From contig CP155565.1 in NCBI GenBank assembly GCA_039696685.1, forward strand, positions 620,001 through 684,000: a DNA stretch of 64,000 bases. The letters run 5' to 3'. The notes beneath the pieces were generated by a model. That model had not been told where the DNA came from, ran no database searches, and saw only the letters and a program-made list of their open reading frames with translations. This DNA is from Vibrio sp. CDRSL-10 TSBA (GTDB lineage: Bacteria > Pseudomonadota > Gammaproteobacteria > Enterobacterales > Vibrionaceae). Of the stretch, positions 17,228 to 28,035 are shown piece by piece. The translations under genes were made by a program, and so were the position numbers. Each line of letters begins with the position of its first letter. The stretch's first letter is position 1.

Positions 17228-17779
17228 TTACTTCTTCTTAGGGGCTAGCACCATGATCATCTGACGACCTTCAATACGCGACGGGAAAGATTCCACAACA
17301 GCAATTTCTGCCGTGTCTTCTTTTAGTCGGTTCAGAACGTCAACACCGATGTCTTGGTGTGCCATCTCTCGGCCACGGAAGCGAATAGTTACTTTCACTT
17401 TGTTGCCTTCTTCAAGGAAACCAGTCAGGTTGCGTAGTTTTACCTGATAGTCTCCAATATCAGTCCCAGGACGGAATTTAACTTCCTTAATCTGGATCTG
17501 CTTTTGCTTCTTCTTCTGCTCTTTCTGAGCTTTACTCTTTTCGAAGAGGAACTTGCCATAGTCCATCACACGACAGACTGGTGGCTCGGCGTTAGGGCTG
17601 ATCTCTACAAGATCCATACCAGCTTCTTCGGCCGCTGCTAGTGCTTCTTGGATCGAAACGATACCAACAGATTCACCGTCAGCGCCTGTTAAACGTACTT
17701 CACGAACGCCACGAATTTCACCGTTTAAACGGTGCTGGTTTTGTTTGGCCGGTACTTGGCCACGTCTTCCGCCTTTAAT
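17228..17779 (-). CDS. infC: Translation initiation factor IF-3, AUU start
   Basis: 183 residues. IF-3 binds the 30S subunit and rejects non-standard start codons. The body shows [21 protein letters not shown] and [14 protein letters not shown]. No ATG exists at the expected N-terminus: the frame opens with ATT at 17777-17779 followed by KGGRRG, with GGAGG six bases upstream. An AUU start is the known basis of IF-3 autoregulation. Only three bases separate it from the thrS stop. An annotation starting at the internal ATG at 17617 would lose 54 residues. Confidence 0.96.
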   Translation of the reverse strand: MKGGRRGQVPAKQNQHRLNGEIRGVREVRLTGADGESVGIVSIQEALAAAEEAGMDLVEISPNAEPPVCRVMDYGKFLFEKSKAQKEQKKKQKQIQIKEVKFRPGTDIGDYQVKLRNLTGFLEEGNKVKVTIRFRGREMAHQDIGVDVLNRLKEDTAEIAVVESFPSRIEGRQMIMVLAPKKK

Positions 17780-17782
17780 AGT

Positions 17783-19712
17783 TTATTCCTCCAGATTTAA
17801 CTTACGGCTAGCAATCTCGGTCTGGATATAAGATACGAAGTCATCCAGTTTAAACTTACCAAGATCTTTACCTTTACGAGTACGTACTGCAATTTCACCG
17901 GCTTCCATTTCTTGGTCACCACAAACTAACATGTACGGTACACGCTTCAGAGTGTGTTCGCGAATTTTAAAGCCAATCTTCTCATTTCTCAAGTCCGCTT
18001 TTGCGCGAATGCCACATTTTTGTAGCTTTTGGGCCACTTCTTGAGCGTAATCAGATTGTTTGTCGGTAATATTCACAACAACAGCCTGTTCTGGTGCCAG
18101 CCAGGTCGGGAAGAAACCTGCGTATTCTTCGATAAGAATACCAATGAAGCGTTCCAGAGAGCCCAAAATAGCTCGGTGAATCATAACCGGAACCAAACGC
18201 TCATTGTTTTCGCCGACGTAAGTCGCGCCCAATCGAGTTGGCAGGTTGAAATCGAGCTGCACAGTACCACATTGCCACGCACGGTCAAGACAATCATACA
18301 AAGTAAATTCAATCTTAGGTCCGTAGAACGCGCCTTCACCCTCTTGAATCTCGTAAGCAATGTCCATTGCTTCCAGAGAATGTTTCAGTGCTTCTTCAGA
18401 TTTATCCCAGATTTCATCGCTACCCACGCGCTTTTCAGGGCGAGTAGACAGTTTTACTGCGATGTTTTCAAAACCAAAAGTGGTGTATGTATCGTAAACC
18501 ATCTTGATGCACGACGTCACTTCCTGCTGAATCTGATCTTCAGTACAGAAAATGTGCGCGTCATCCTGAGTAAAGCCACGCACACGCATAATGCCGTGCA
18601 GTGAACCCGATGGCTCGTTACGGTGACATGAACCGAATTCCGCCATACGCAGCGGCAGGTCACGGTACGATTTCAGACCTTGGTTAAAGATCTGTACGTG
18701 GCCAGGACAGTTCATTGGCTTAATTGCGTAGTCACGGTTCTCTGAATGGGTAGTAAACATCGCCTCTGCGTATTTATCCCAGTGACCTGAACGTTCCCAC
18801 AGAAACGCGGTCCATCATCAGAGGGCCTTTCACTTCCTGATAATCGTACTCAGTCAGTTTTTGACGAACGAAAACTTCCAGGTCACGGAAAATAGACCAG
18901 CCATTGTGGTGCCAGAACACCATACCCGGTGCTTCTTGCTGCATGTGGAACAGGTCAAGTTGCTTACCGATCTTACGGTGGTCACGTTTAGCCGCTTCTT
19001 CCAGACGAGTCAGGTGCGCTTTCAGCGCCTTCTTGTCATGGAAAGCCGTACCGTAGATACGTTGCAGCATCTTGTTGTTGCTGTCGCCGCGCCAGTAAGC
19101 ACCAGCGATGTTCAGCAGCTTGAAGTTCTGACAGAAACCCATGTTCGGTACGTGAGGACCGCGACACATGTCGATGTATTCTTCATGGTGGTAAAGACCA
19201 GGACGGTCATCACGAGCTACGTTTTGGTCCAGGATTTCCATCTTGTATGGTTCCTGACGCGCTTCAAACGTATCACGCGCTTCCTGCCAGCTGACTTTCT
19301 TTTTCACAACCTGATATTTGGTCTTTGCCAGTTCCAGCATGCGAGCTTCGATCTTTTCCAGATCTTCCTGAGACAGAGATTCTTCCAGGTCGATATCGTA
19401 GTAAAAACCGCTGTCGATGGTTGGACCAATCGCCATTTTTGCTTGTGGGTACAGCTGCTTCAGCGCATGGCCAAGCAGGTGAGCACAAGAGTGACGAACA
19501 ATTTCCAGACCGTCTACTTCATCTTTGGTGGTGATGATTTCAAGGCTCGCATCGTTTTCGATCAGATCGCACGCATCAACACGTACGCCATCTACACGGC
19601 CGGCAATGGTCGCTTTCGCCAGACCAGGACCAATAGATTGGGCAACTTCAAAAGTAGAAACCGGGTTGTCAAATTGACGCTGACTGCCGTCAGGAAGAGT
19701 AATAATAGGCAT
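17783..19712 (-). CDS. thrS: Threonyl-tRNA synthetase
   Basis: Class II synthetase, 642 aa after repair, the same length as E. coli ThrRS. Domains in order: N-terminal TGS ([14 protein letters not shown]), the editing domain with [16 protein letters not shown], and HRK/His-rich motif, then the catalytic core ([27 protein letters not shown], and [14 protein letters not shown]) and the anticodon-binding C-terminus ([15 protein letters not shown]). The frame breaks at GAAAC 18802-18806 (GTTTC on the coding strand); removing one T gives [21 protein letters not shown]. An essential gene cannot be broken like this, which is the best evidence that the extra base is an error. The leader carries an operator-like hairpin (19730-19750). 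Confidence 0.97.
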
Positions 19713-20129
19713 GATATATCCCTACAGTGGTGTTGCATACCAAGCAACACTTGTTTGAATTTTGTGCTTTAAAATCAATAAATAATAAATCCAAGCACGC
19801 GAACTTTAAAACTTTGAGTACACATTTTGGCACAAATACGGATGCACCAGCCTGAGCACGAAAAAAGCATTCTAACTAATACAGATGAAATCTCAATGAT
19901 ATTCTGCGGTTAAGCACCAATTTCATCCTATTGTCATCTGTCATTCGGGCCTGGATGGCCCCCTGCTATTCAGGTAAAGCTGAGCACCAACATCCACTGT
20001 CAGCGTACCCATTATGCAATCCGTATCAAATTCTGAACAATAACCTGATATAGGGTTAACCGAGTTGACTTTAAAACAAACTACACTAAAGTTCGAACCT
20101 TCAAAATATGACAGGTAGACCCTACGTTC
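19713..20129 (-). promoter_or_regulatory. thrS leader with tRNA-Thr(GGU) anticodon-arm mimic
   Basis: On the mRNA strand a perfect 7-bp stem GUGUUGC / GCAACAC (19750-19744 and 19736-19730) encloses a 7-base loop UUGGUAU. Read as an anticodon loop this is U32-U33-G34-G35-U36-A37-U38, that is, the GGU anticodon of tRNA-Thr with U33 and A37 in place. It ends just before the AGGGA ribosome site. A second, weaker stem GUGCUU / AAGCAC (19798-19793 and 19769-19764) lies upstream around an A/U-rich loop. E. coli thrS is repressed by its enzyme binding such a mimic. The rest of the gap shows nothing clear; the GGDEF gene is divergent. Confidence 0.75.
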
Positions 20130-22551
20130 ATGCTCGGACTCTTCGCTCTTCAGGTAACACTTTTTTCGCTGTTTCCACTTTATTTTCTTACTCAGCAAGG
20201 GCCATTGCGCCGAGTTTCGTTTTACATCTATATTTCTCTGGTTCTGCTGATCGGCGGTTTTTTCGGTAATGTCTACTCATTGTCCCTGGCGCCGGGAATA
20301 GAAGTCTCCGGTGGCAGTCTGTGTTATGGCGCGCTGATGATGACGTCGGTGTTATTTGTTTTAATTGAGAAAGATCTCCTTATCCTGCGCCATCTGATTC
20401 GCCTGGTCATCGTGGTCGACGTGTTTAAAGTGTCGTTTTCCATGCTGGCGGAAAAAAGCCTGCTCAGCGATGGCATTATCAATCCGCATAATATTTCGCC
20501 CGACCTGTTCGCCGTTTCAACGCCTTTTATCATTCTGGGCGGAGTGCTGATCATCAGTGAGCTGTTTGTGCTGCTGTTTGCTTTTGAGCAACTCAAGCGG
20601 CTTAATCTCAGTCATGTGACCACCACCCTGCTCTATATCGCGCTGTTTATTGGGGTACTGGCGGCTGATGGCATCTTATTCCCGCTGATCGCGTTTGGTT
20701 ACAACGACCATATCGTTTCTGTCATCGTTGGTAACCTGGACGGTAAACTACTGACCGCCAGTGCATTCAGTATCCCAATCCTGCTGTTTGCCCTGTTTAA
20801 ACGTCAGTCTTTTATCCACTATCTTGAGTCCGACAGCTTTCGCTGGAATCTGATGTTCAAAACCAGTGCTCAGTTAATGGAAGAAATGTCGGAGAAAGAC
20901 CATGAACTGAAACAGGCGGCAACTGTATTCCATAATTCGAACGAAGGCTTAGCGATCGTCAGTGGCAGCGGCCAACTGCTGCAAGCGAATGAAGCATTCT
21001 GCCACATGGTTAGCATCCATAATCACAGTGCAGAAACTGGCTAAAATTTCCGCCGCCAGCCTGTTTTACGCGAACGAGCAACCTCTGCCCTTAAACGAGC
21101 TGTTATGGGACGACTGGCGGAGTGAAGTTATCTTCGGGCCGGAATGCCAGAATCAGGGCCTGCTTTCAGTCACTAAAGTGCATTCAAACCAGGCAACGAT
21201 GGCCACCTATGTTTTTTCGCTGGTTAACATCGACGAGCAGAAGCGCATCCAGAATCAGTTGAATCATCTGGCGACCCATGACCAGTTGACTCAGTTGCCT
21301 AACCGCCGTGTGCTCGACACACAGTTGGCCGGGGTCGAAGGTTGTCCGGCAACTCTGGTTGTCATCGACCTGGACCATTTCAAGGATGTCAACGACAGTT
21401 ACGGCCACACTGCCGGCGACAAAGTGCTGGTGCAGGTCGCCTATCGCCTGCTCGCTTCACTCAGCACAAACGCGCAGCTTGAATCGATTCTGCACCGTAC
21501 AGGCGGCGATGAATTCGCGTTGTTGGTGAAAGACAACGACATCAATCAGATCCGGACCATCATTGCTGACATTCAGCAGCAGATGACGCGCGCCATCCTG
21601 ATTGGCAATAATACCTCGGTATTCATTTCAGCCACCTTAGGTGTCAGTTTGCAGGCCAATGGGGAACATCGCGATATGTTCCAGGAAGCAGATGCCGCCA
21701 TGTATGAAGCGAAGCGTAACCAGCGCGGTACTTACGCCATCTATGAAGACAGACTGACTCAGCAGAGCCAACGCAAGTTGCTGCTGAGTACCAAGCTTAA
21801 AGCCGCATTAGAGCAGCATCTGGTGCAGGTTTACTATCAGCCGCAATATAACACTACTCACCAGCAGTTGATTGGCGCAGAAGCGTTAGCACGCTGGCAT
21901 GATGAAGATCTGGGCTGGATTTCCCCTGCCGAGTTTGTGCCAGTCGCAGAAGAGACCGGACTGATTGAGAAGCTGGGCGATTATGTATTGGAGCGAGCCT
22001 GCTCGGATGCTGCGCTGTGGCTGGCTGAGGGATATAGACTGGATAAGATGTCGGTGAATGTTTCAGCCCATCAGTTACGCTTTGGTCATTTTGCCGCTAC
22101 CCTGCAGCGAGTTTTAGCCAGCTCCGGATTTCCGGCCGTTAAGCTTGAGCTGGAACTGACAGAATCAGCCTACATTGAGCGTAAAAACGATGCGCTTAAT
22201 CTGCTTGCTCAAATTAAGACACTCGGTGTCAGTCTGGCCATCGATGACTTTGGGACTGGCTACTCATCGCTCTCTTATCTGTCAAAAATGCCGTGTGATA
22301 CATTAAAAATTGATCGCAGCTTTGTCATGCATGTAACGGAGAACCAAGAGCAGGCCAATCTGACCTCAACCATCATCAAGATGGCGCACGACCTCTCTCT
22401 GGTCATTGTGGTAGAAGGTGTCGAGACAGCACAGCAGCTTCAGTTTTTTACTCAGCAAGGCTGCCAGCTTATTCAGGGCTATTTCTATTCACCACCTGTC
22501 GCAAAAGACAATTTCAGCGTTATGCTCAGCAAGCTTGACGCCGCGTCCTAA
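20130..22551 (+). CDS. Membrane GGDEF-EAL cyclic-di-GMP enzyme
   Basis: About 806 aa after repair at GAAAC 21033-21037. The first ~235 residues form about eight membrane segments, followed by a PAS-like region (NSNEGLAIVSGSGQLLQANEAFCHMV), a GGDEF domain (THDQLTQLPNRR, then RTGGDEFALL near residue 458, catalytic motif intact) and an EAL domain (GAEALARWHDED near 584, ELTESAYIE, IDDFGTGYSSL, VVEGVET, all catalytic residues present). The inhibitory RxxD site ahead of GGDEF is absent (LESI). Both synthesis and breakdown of c-di-GMP are possible. It is 5 kb from the syp-type locus, whose output c-di-GMP could influence. Confidence 0.92.
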
Positions 22552-23013
22552 ACCGACCGCTGGGCATTCAGAAGCGTTAAATATTAAGCAGACGTGAGTA
22601 TTAAACAGACATGGCTATTAACCAGGCGTTGCTATTAAACAGACATAGTTATTAACCAGGCGTAGCTACTAAACAAAATTGGCTATTGGACAAACAGCAG
22701 TATCACTAAAGCACCCGATGCGTGCTGAAAAGATCAATCAAACCTGAATTAACGCGCCAGCCTTCACCAACCGGGTTGGCGTACTATCCTCTCGCAGCAT
22801 CTGCCGCGCTGGCCTGCTGACTGAATCCTATCTGCATCTTGTCTGCATTACCTTATCTGCAACAGCCTATCAGTAGCAGACTACTCAGTAGCAACCTACC
22901 CATTAGCAACGATTGTCGCTACAAATCCCCTCAACCATTTTGTACAGGCAAAAAAAAAGTCCGGAGCAAGGCCCCGGACTTTTTATGCAAACTTAACAGC
23001 TGATAAGTGCTGA
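22552..23013. other. Repeat-rich intergenic region between the GGDEF-EAL and deaD genes
   Basis: A 34-bp direct repeat (22599-22632 and 22633-22666, TATTAAACAGACAT...) with degenerate partial copies on both sides is followed by further short redundancies such as CAGTAGCA/TATCTGCA around 22800-22910 and a bidirectional terminator. No gene supported. Confidence 0.7.
22955..22986. terminator. Bidirectional terminator between GGDEF-EAL and deaD
   Basis: AAAAAGTCCGG...CCGGACTTTTT stem with A/T runs on both sides, placed to end transcripts from both convergent genes. Confidence 0.88.
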
Positions 23014-24933
23014 TTATGCGTCGTTACGACGACGGCTGTGACCACGTTCACCACGGTAGTTACCACGGTCATCGCCACCACGGTTGCGATCAAAGCGACG
23101 TTCACCACCTTCACGACGGTTGCCACCTTCACGGCTGCCTTCGCGGTTACCACGGTAACCACCACCTTCGCGACGAGCACCGTTACCGCCTTCACGGTTA
23201 CCACGGAAACCACCGTCACGACGACCGCCACCGTTACCGCCTTCACGGCGACCACGAGACTCACGGAAGTCATCAAAATCACAAACTACCGCACCCACTT
23301 CTTTCTGACGGATACGCAGTTTACGCAGTTTAGAACTTACTTCGCTGGTCATGCTCTTAGGCAGCTGTACGAACGTATGGCCCTGAGCCAGTTTGATCGC
23401 ACCGATAGAACCTTTGGTCAGACCCAGTTCGTTTGCCAGTGCGCCAACGATGTCTTTAACCTGAACACCTTGGTCACGGCCAACTTGCAGCTGGTATGTA
23501 TCCCATTCAGTGTTCGTGAATTCACGACGGCCACCACGCTCACCGCGATCGCCATTCTCACGACGCTCACGACGACGCAGCTTGTCACGCTCAAGCGCTT
23601 CCAGCATTGGGTCTTCACCAACGTAGAACAGCGGACGCTTACCTTGCTGACGTTTCAGCAGGATAGCAGCCAGAGTCGTTGCATCAATTTCCAGAGAAGC
23701 TTGCAGTTTTTCAACCAGCTCAGCGAATTTCTCCAGAGAAGTGTGCTCTTTCTCTGCTTCCAGTTCTACTGCCAGCATGCTCAGGCGTGCTTCAGCAACC
23801 TTGTCACGGTGTGGCAGTTGAATTTCTTCCATTGAAGAACGAGTCACGCGCTCGATAGTACGCAGCATGCGGATCTGGTTAGTGCGAACCAGCAGGATCG
23901 CTTTACCTTTACGACCAGCACGGCCAGTACGACCGATACGGTGAATGTAAGACTCTACATCGAACGGGATGTCGTAGTTAAATACGTGCGTGATACGCGG
24001 CACGTCCAGACCACGAGCAACAACGTCAGTAGCAACCAGAATATCAATCACACCTTGTTTGATGTGGTCAACAGTACGCTCACGTAGTGACTGAGGGATA
24101 TCGCCGTGCAGTGCCGCTGCTTTAAAGCCACGTGCACACAGCCAGTCAGCCAGGCGCTCGGTATCCTGACGAGTACGTACGAATACGATAGATGCGTCAG
24201 TTTCTTCGGTTTCAAGCAGACGAGCCATTGCTTCGTCTTTCTCTACGCCCTTCACTACCCAGAATTGCTGCTCTACTTTAGCAACAGTCTGGTTAGAACC
24301 TGCAACGTCAACACGCGCTGGTTCACGCAGGAAGCGGTCAACGATGTCTTTAACCATTGGAGGCATGGTTGCAGAGAACAGAACGCGCTGTGCTGTTTCA
24401 GGAGCTTGCTCCATGATCCAGGTTACATCGTCAACGAAGCCCATTTTCAGCATTTCGTCCGCTTCATCCAGAACGAAAGTATGACATTCGTCCAGGTGCA
24501 GGCGTTCACGAGTAATCAGATCTTTAACACGGCCAGGAGTACCCACAACGATGTGAGCACCTGATTTAAGAGCACGCATTTGATCAACGATAGATGCACC
24601 ACCGTAGATCTCAAGAACTTTCAGGCCTTTGATGTTTTGGCCAAGGTTTTTCACTTCTGCCGCAACCTGGATAGCCAGTTCACGAGTTGGTGCCATCACA
24701 ATAGCCTGTGGCTTATGTTGTGACAGATCCAGTTTGTTGAGCAGAGGCAGAGAGAATGCAGCTGTTTTACCAGTACCGGTTTGCGCTTTACCCAGAGCAT
24801 CGCGGCCTTCCAGAAGCAAAGGAATTGCAGCAGCCTGAATTGGAGTCGGAGAAACAAAGCCCATTTCGTTAAGGGCGGAAAGGATGGCACTGTTAAGTGC
24901 TAAGTCACTAAATTGAATGACGTTTTCTTGCAT
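23014..24933 (-). CDS. deaD: DEAD-box RNA helicase DeaD/CsdA
   Basis: 639 residues. Cold-shock-type helicase in ribosome assembly and mRNA decay. Helicase motifs in order: Q-motif TPIQAAAIP, motif I AQTGTGKTAAF, PTRELAIQ, TPGRV, DEADEML, SAT, then VATDVVARGLDVPRI and HRIGRTGRAGR. A DbpA-like RNA-binding domain (GSIGAIKLAQGHTFVQLPKSM) is followed by an approximately 80-residue Arg/Gly-rich tail (REGGN, RGNREGG repeats) suited to RNA contact. Divergent from rnb, as in V. cholerae chromosome II from memory. A 265-codon plus-strand frame opposite the tail is a shadow. Confidence 0.96.
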   Translation of the reverse strand: MQENVIQFSDLALNSAILSALNEMGFVSPTPIQAAAIPLLLEGRDALGKAQTGTGKTAAFSLPLLNKLDLSQHKPQAIVMAPTRELAIQVAAEVKNLGQNIKGLKVLEIYGGASIVDQMRALKSGAHIVVGTPGRVKDLITRERLHLDECHTFVLDEADEMLKMGFVDDVTWIMEQAPETAQRVLFSATMPPMVKDIVDRFLREPARVDVAGSNQTVAKVEQQFWVVKGVEKDEAMARLLETEETDASIVFVRTRQDTERLADWLCARGFKAAALHGDIPQSLRERTVDHIKQGVIDILVATDVVARGLDVPRITHVFNYDIPFDVESYIHRIGRTGRAGRKGKAILLVRTNQIRMLRTIERVTRSSMEEIQLPHRDKVAEARLSMLAVELEAEKEHTSLEKFAELVEKLQASLEIDATTLAAILLKRQQGKRPLFYVGEDPMLEALERDKLRRRERRENGDRGERGGRREFTNTEWDTYQLQVGRDQGVQVKDIVGALANELGLTKGSIGAIKLAQGHTFVQLPKSMTSEVSSKLRKLRIRQKEVGAVVCDFDDFRESRGRREGGNGGGRRDGGFRGNREGGNGARREGGGYRGNREGSREGGNRREGGERRFDRNRGGDDRGNYRGERGHSRRRNDA

Positions 24934-25323
24934 GGGGATCCCACTAAAATAATGAATAACTAGGTCCCACGTGCTTTACCATTCCAACCAATCCAAGAAG
25001 TTGCTGATTCCGTTCAGTTGCTGATTCCATTCAGATGAGGACAAGTATTAAAAAGCAACAAGCCACTAGGGACATCTAAGGGAGGCGGATTATTCCCTAA
25101 ATGCATAAAAAAAGCTACAAAAAATTGAAATTCATCACATAAATTTCCCTGTAGTGATAAAACGCTCGACAACTCGTGCGCTAATCGTCTCATTTGCAAC
25201 CAATTCGTTCATTTTTGCACCACGCCAGACCATGTAAATCGGTGCGAAAGGCACGTTTTCGGTAGTAATCAGCCATAGCAATGATTATAGTGTGCCCTAT
25301 CAACCGAGTCAGATAGAAATAAG
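24934..25323. promoter_or_regulatory. Divergent promoter region of deaD and rnb
   Basis: 390 bp between the two start codons. Cold-shock helicase genes usually have long untranslated leaders, and the distance fits, but no specific operator or cold-box element could be identified. rnb has a plausible GATAGAAATAAG segment before its ATG. Confidence 0.45.
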
Positions 25324-27350
25324 ATGTTTCAAGATAATCCGCTACTAGCCCAACTCAAACAACAAATCCAAGAAAACCTGCCGAAGAAAGAAGGTCAGAT
25401 CAAAGCCACTGATAAAGGTTTTGGTTTCCTTGAAGTCGACAGCAAAACCAGTTTCTTTATCCCGCCTCCGTACATGAAGAAATGTATGCATGGCGATAAA
25501 GTCGTGGCTATCATCCGCACTGAAAAAGAGCGTGAAGTAGCAGAGCCGCAAGAGCTGGTCGAACAGTCTCTGACGCGCTTCATTGGCCGTGTGCAACTGC
25601 ACAAAGGCAAACTGAACGTTGCACCGGATCACCCGCAACTGAAGAAAACGCCGCTCAAAGCCAAAACGAAAAAAGGCCTCAACCCGGAGCTGTTCAAAGA
25701 AGGCGACTGGGTTGTCGCTCATCTGACTCGTCACCCGTTAAAAGGTGACAACGGTTTCTTTGTTGAAATCTCCGAAAAAATCACTGATGCCGACGACAAA
25801 ATTGCACCATGGTGGGTAACGCTGGCAGAAAACGACCTGCCAAACAGCGAAACCGGCCGGTATTGATGACTGGCAACTGAAAGATGATGCAGATCTGGAG
25901 CGTGTCGACCTGACCGACATGCCTTTAGTGACCATCGACGGCGAGTCCACTAAAGATATGGATGACGCCCTGTACGCCAAGCAACTGGACAACGGCAGCT
26001 TTGAGCTGACCATTGCGATTGCGGATCCGACTGCGTACATCACGCCGGAAGATAACATGGACAAAGTAGCGCGTGAGCGTGGCTTTACTATTTATCTGCC
26101 GGGCCGCAACATTCCGATGCTGCCGCGCGATCTGGCTGACGAGCTTTGCTCTCTGATTGAAAACCAGGTACGTCCTGCGCTGTGCTGCAGTGTGACAGTA
26201 GATAAAGATGGCGTGATTGGCGATGACATCCGCTTCTTTGCTGCCAACATCAAATCGCACGCTCGTCTGGTTTACGATCACGTATCAGACTGGCTGGAAA
26301 ACGGCAGCAGCGAAGCATGGCAGCCAAACGACACTATCGCCGCCGTTGTGCGCGATCTGCACGCTTTTGCTCAGGCACGTGCTAACTGGCGTGAAACCCA
26401 CGCTGTGGTGTTCCCGGATCGTCCGGATTACCGCTTTGAGCTGAGTGAAGACAACGATGTTATCGCGATTCACGCGGATTCACGTCGCACAGCCAACCGC
26501 CTGGTTGAAGAATCCATGATCACTGCCAACATCTGTGCCGGTAAAACGCTGCAGGCTTCGTTTGGTACCGGCGTGTTCAACACTCACGCAGGCTTCAAAC
26601 CAGAGAAACTGGCCGACGTTGTGGAGCTGATGAACGAGCACGGCGCTGAAATTGATGCCGAAAACGTGGCAACGGTAGAAGGCTTCGCCGCGCTGCGCCG
26701 TTGGTTGTCTGCTCAGGAAACCGCTTACCTGGATAACCGTATCCGTAAGAGTCAGAGCTACAGTGAAATCGGCAACGAACCGCTGCCACATTTCGCTATG
26801 GGTCTGGACGTGTACGCGACTTGGACATCACCGATCCGTAAATACGGCGATATGATCAACCATCGTATGCTGAAGGCTCACATCCTGGGTAAAGAGTCGG
26901 TACAAAAACCTGACGAAACCGTTGGTGAAGAGCTGGCACTGCATCGTAAGCACCACAAGATTGCCGAACGTAATGTCGCTGACTGGCTGTACGCTCGCAC
27001 TCTGGCTGAAGAGCCGGCCAAAGGCACTCGCTTCACGGCCGAGATCTTTGACATCAACCGCGCAGGTATGCGTGTACGTCTGCTGGAAAATGGCGCAGCT
27101 GCCTTTATTCCTGGCGGCCTGATTCTGGACAACAAACAGCGTCTGGAATGTAACGGCGAGCAAGGCACCGTATCGGTTGATAAAGAAGTGGTGTTTAAAC
27201 TCGGTGATACGCTGGAAGTTATCCTGAATGAAGTAAACCAGGAGAACCGCAGCCTGATTGCAAAACCAACTCAGGTGTTTGTAGAGCTGCCAAAAGAAGA
27301 GCCATCCGCTCAGGAAACCGGCTCCTCAGGAGCAGACCACCGAGGCCTGA
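25324..27350 (+). CDS. rnb: Ribonuclease II
   Basis: Processive 3'-5' exoribonuclease, about 674 aa. Cold-shock domains at the N-terminus ([17 protein letters not shown]), then the RNB catalytic domain with [16 protein letters not shown], which supplies the metal-binding aspartates, followed by the S1 domain ([21 protein letters not shown]). Two breaks: GAAAC 25849-25853 (repair gives [12 protein letters not shown]) and GAAAC 27314-27318 (repair gives [18 protein letters not shown] at 27350 instead of running on to 27382). Three other GAAAC pentamers inside the gene are read normally in frame. A strong terminator follows. Confidence 0.95.
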
Positions 27351-27395
27351 GTCCGGAATTAGGCGTTAAAAGCCGCCAATAATACAAAAATTTAA

Positions 27396-27422
27396 GGGCA
27401 TTCTGATGAATGCCCTTTTTAT
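27396..27422 (+). terminator. Terminator after rnb
   Basis: GGGCATTC-TGAT-GAATGCCC followed by TTTTTA. Confidence 0.93.
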
Positions 27423-27506
27423 TTTCAGCGTCACATTACCCTCAACTCTTCCCTGCCGTGCTGGTTTGATACGTCACAACAATCTTCGTTGACTGTTGCA
27501 GATTGA

Positions 27507-27607
27507 TTCTCAATTTGACCGAGCCTGTTTTTCATTTTGACGCCAAGGTTCAGAAACAACACAAGCCATTGAATTTATGAATTTATTTTTCTGGCATGCT
27601 ATCTGTA
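27507..27607 (+). promoter_or_regulatory. Candidate SypG enhancer and sigma-54 promoter of sypA
   Basis: TTCTCA-ATT-TGACC at 27507-27520 and a weaker TTTTCA-TTT-TGACG at 27529-27542 resemble the V. fischeri SypG enhancer (TTCTCA-N3-TGMDWN as I remember it). TGGCATG-N4-CTGTA at 27592-27607 is a weak -24/-12 element. The spacing matches the other sites in the locus. Confidence 0.55.
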
Positions 27608-27658
27608 TTACTCCCATCAACCCCAAAGGCACAATAGGCCAACATAAGGAGATTGATG

Positions 27659-27994
27659 ATGGGACTGCATACGAATAATTTTGATGACACGACTTTAACC
27701 CTGCTTTTTTCCGGCAATCTCGACGCAGACGGCAGCCAAAAAGCCCTGCCCCTGCTCGATAAAGTGATTTCCAACCCTGATTTCAGAGATGTGGAAGTCG
27801 ATCTTTCTAATGTTACCTTCCTCGACTCATCCGGTATCGGCGCCATCGTTTACCTCTATAAACGCCTGGTCGCGAATAACCGCCGTATGCGGATTGAAAA
27901 CGTGAGTGGCCAGCCGCTGGAGATTTTTACCCTGTTGCGAATTGGTCATGCGATTCCGATTAATTCGAAACAGCTAAGCCGCAAGGCTGGCTGA
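27659..27994 (+). CDS. sypA: SypA-like STAS-domain regulator
   Basis: 111 residues, one STAS domain like anti-sigma-factor antagonists. The phospho-acceptor loop VTFLDSSGIGAIVYLYK has the candidate Ser at residue 57, matching the regulatory serine of V. fischeri SypA, whose unphosphorylated form promotes biofilm. AAGGAG seven bases before the ATG at 27659 favours this start over 27656. First gene of the polysaccharide locus, with sypB 41 bp downstream. The kinase/phosphatase SypE that acts on SypA in V. fischeri has no counterpart in this window. Confidence 0.88.
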   Translation: MGLHTNNFDDTTLTLLFSGNLDADGSQKALPLLDKVISNPDFRDVEVDLSNVTFLDSSGIGAIVYLYKRLVANNRRMRIENVSGQPLEIFTLLRIGHAIPINSKQLSRKAG

Positions 27995-28035
27995 AAGTCA
28001 CCGTTTCGCAGTGAACCCCTGATGGGAGAGAAGTC

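Noticed and set aside
18861..19772. 303-codon plus-strand frame opposite thrS
   Set aside because: Shadow of a certain gene on the other strand.
23038..23835. 265-codon plus-strand frame opposite deaD
   Set aside because: Its Thr/Val-rich repeats are the complement of the Arg/Gly-rich tail of DeaD; no ribosome site and no known family.
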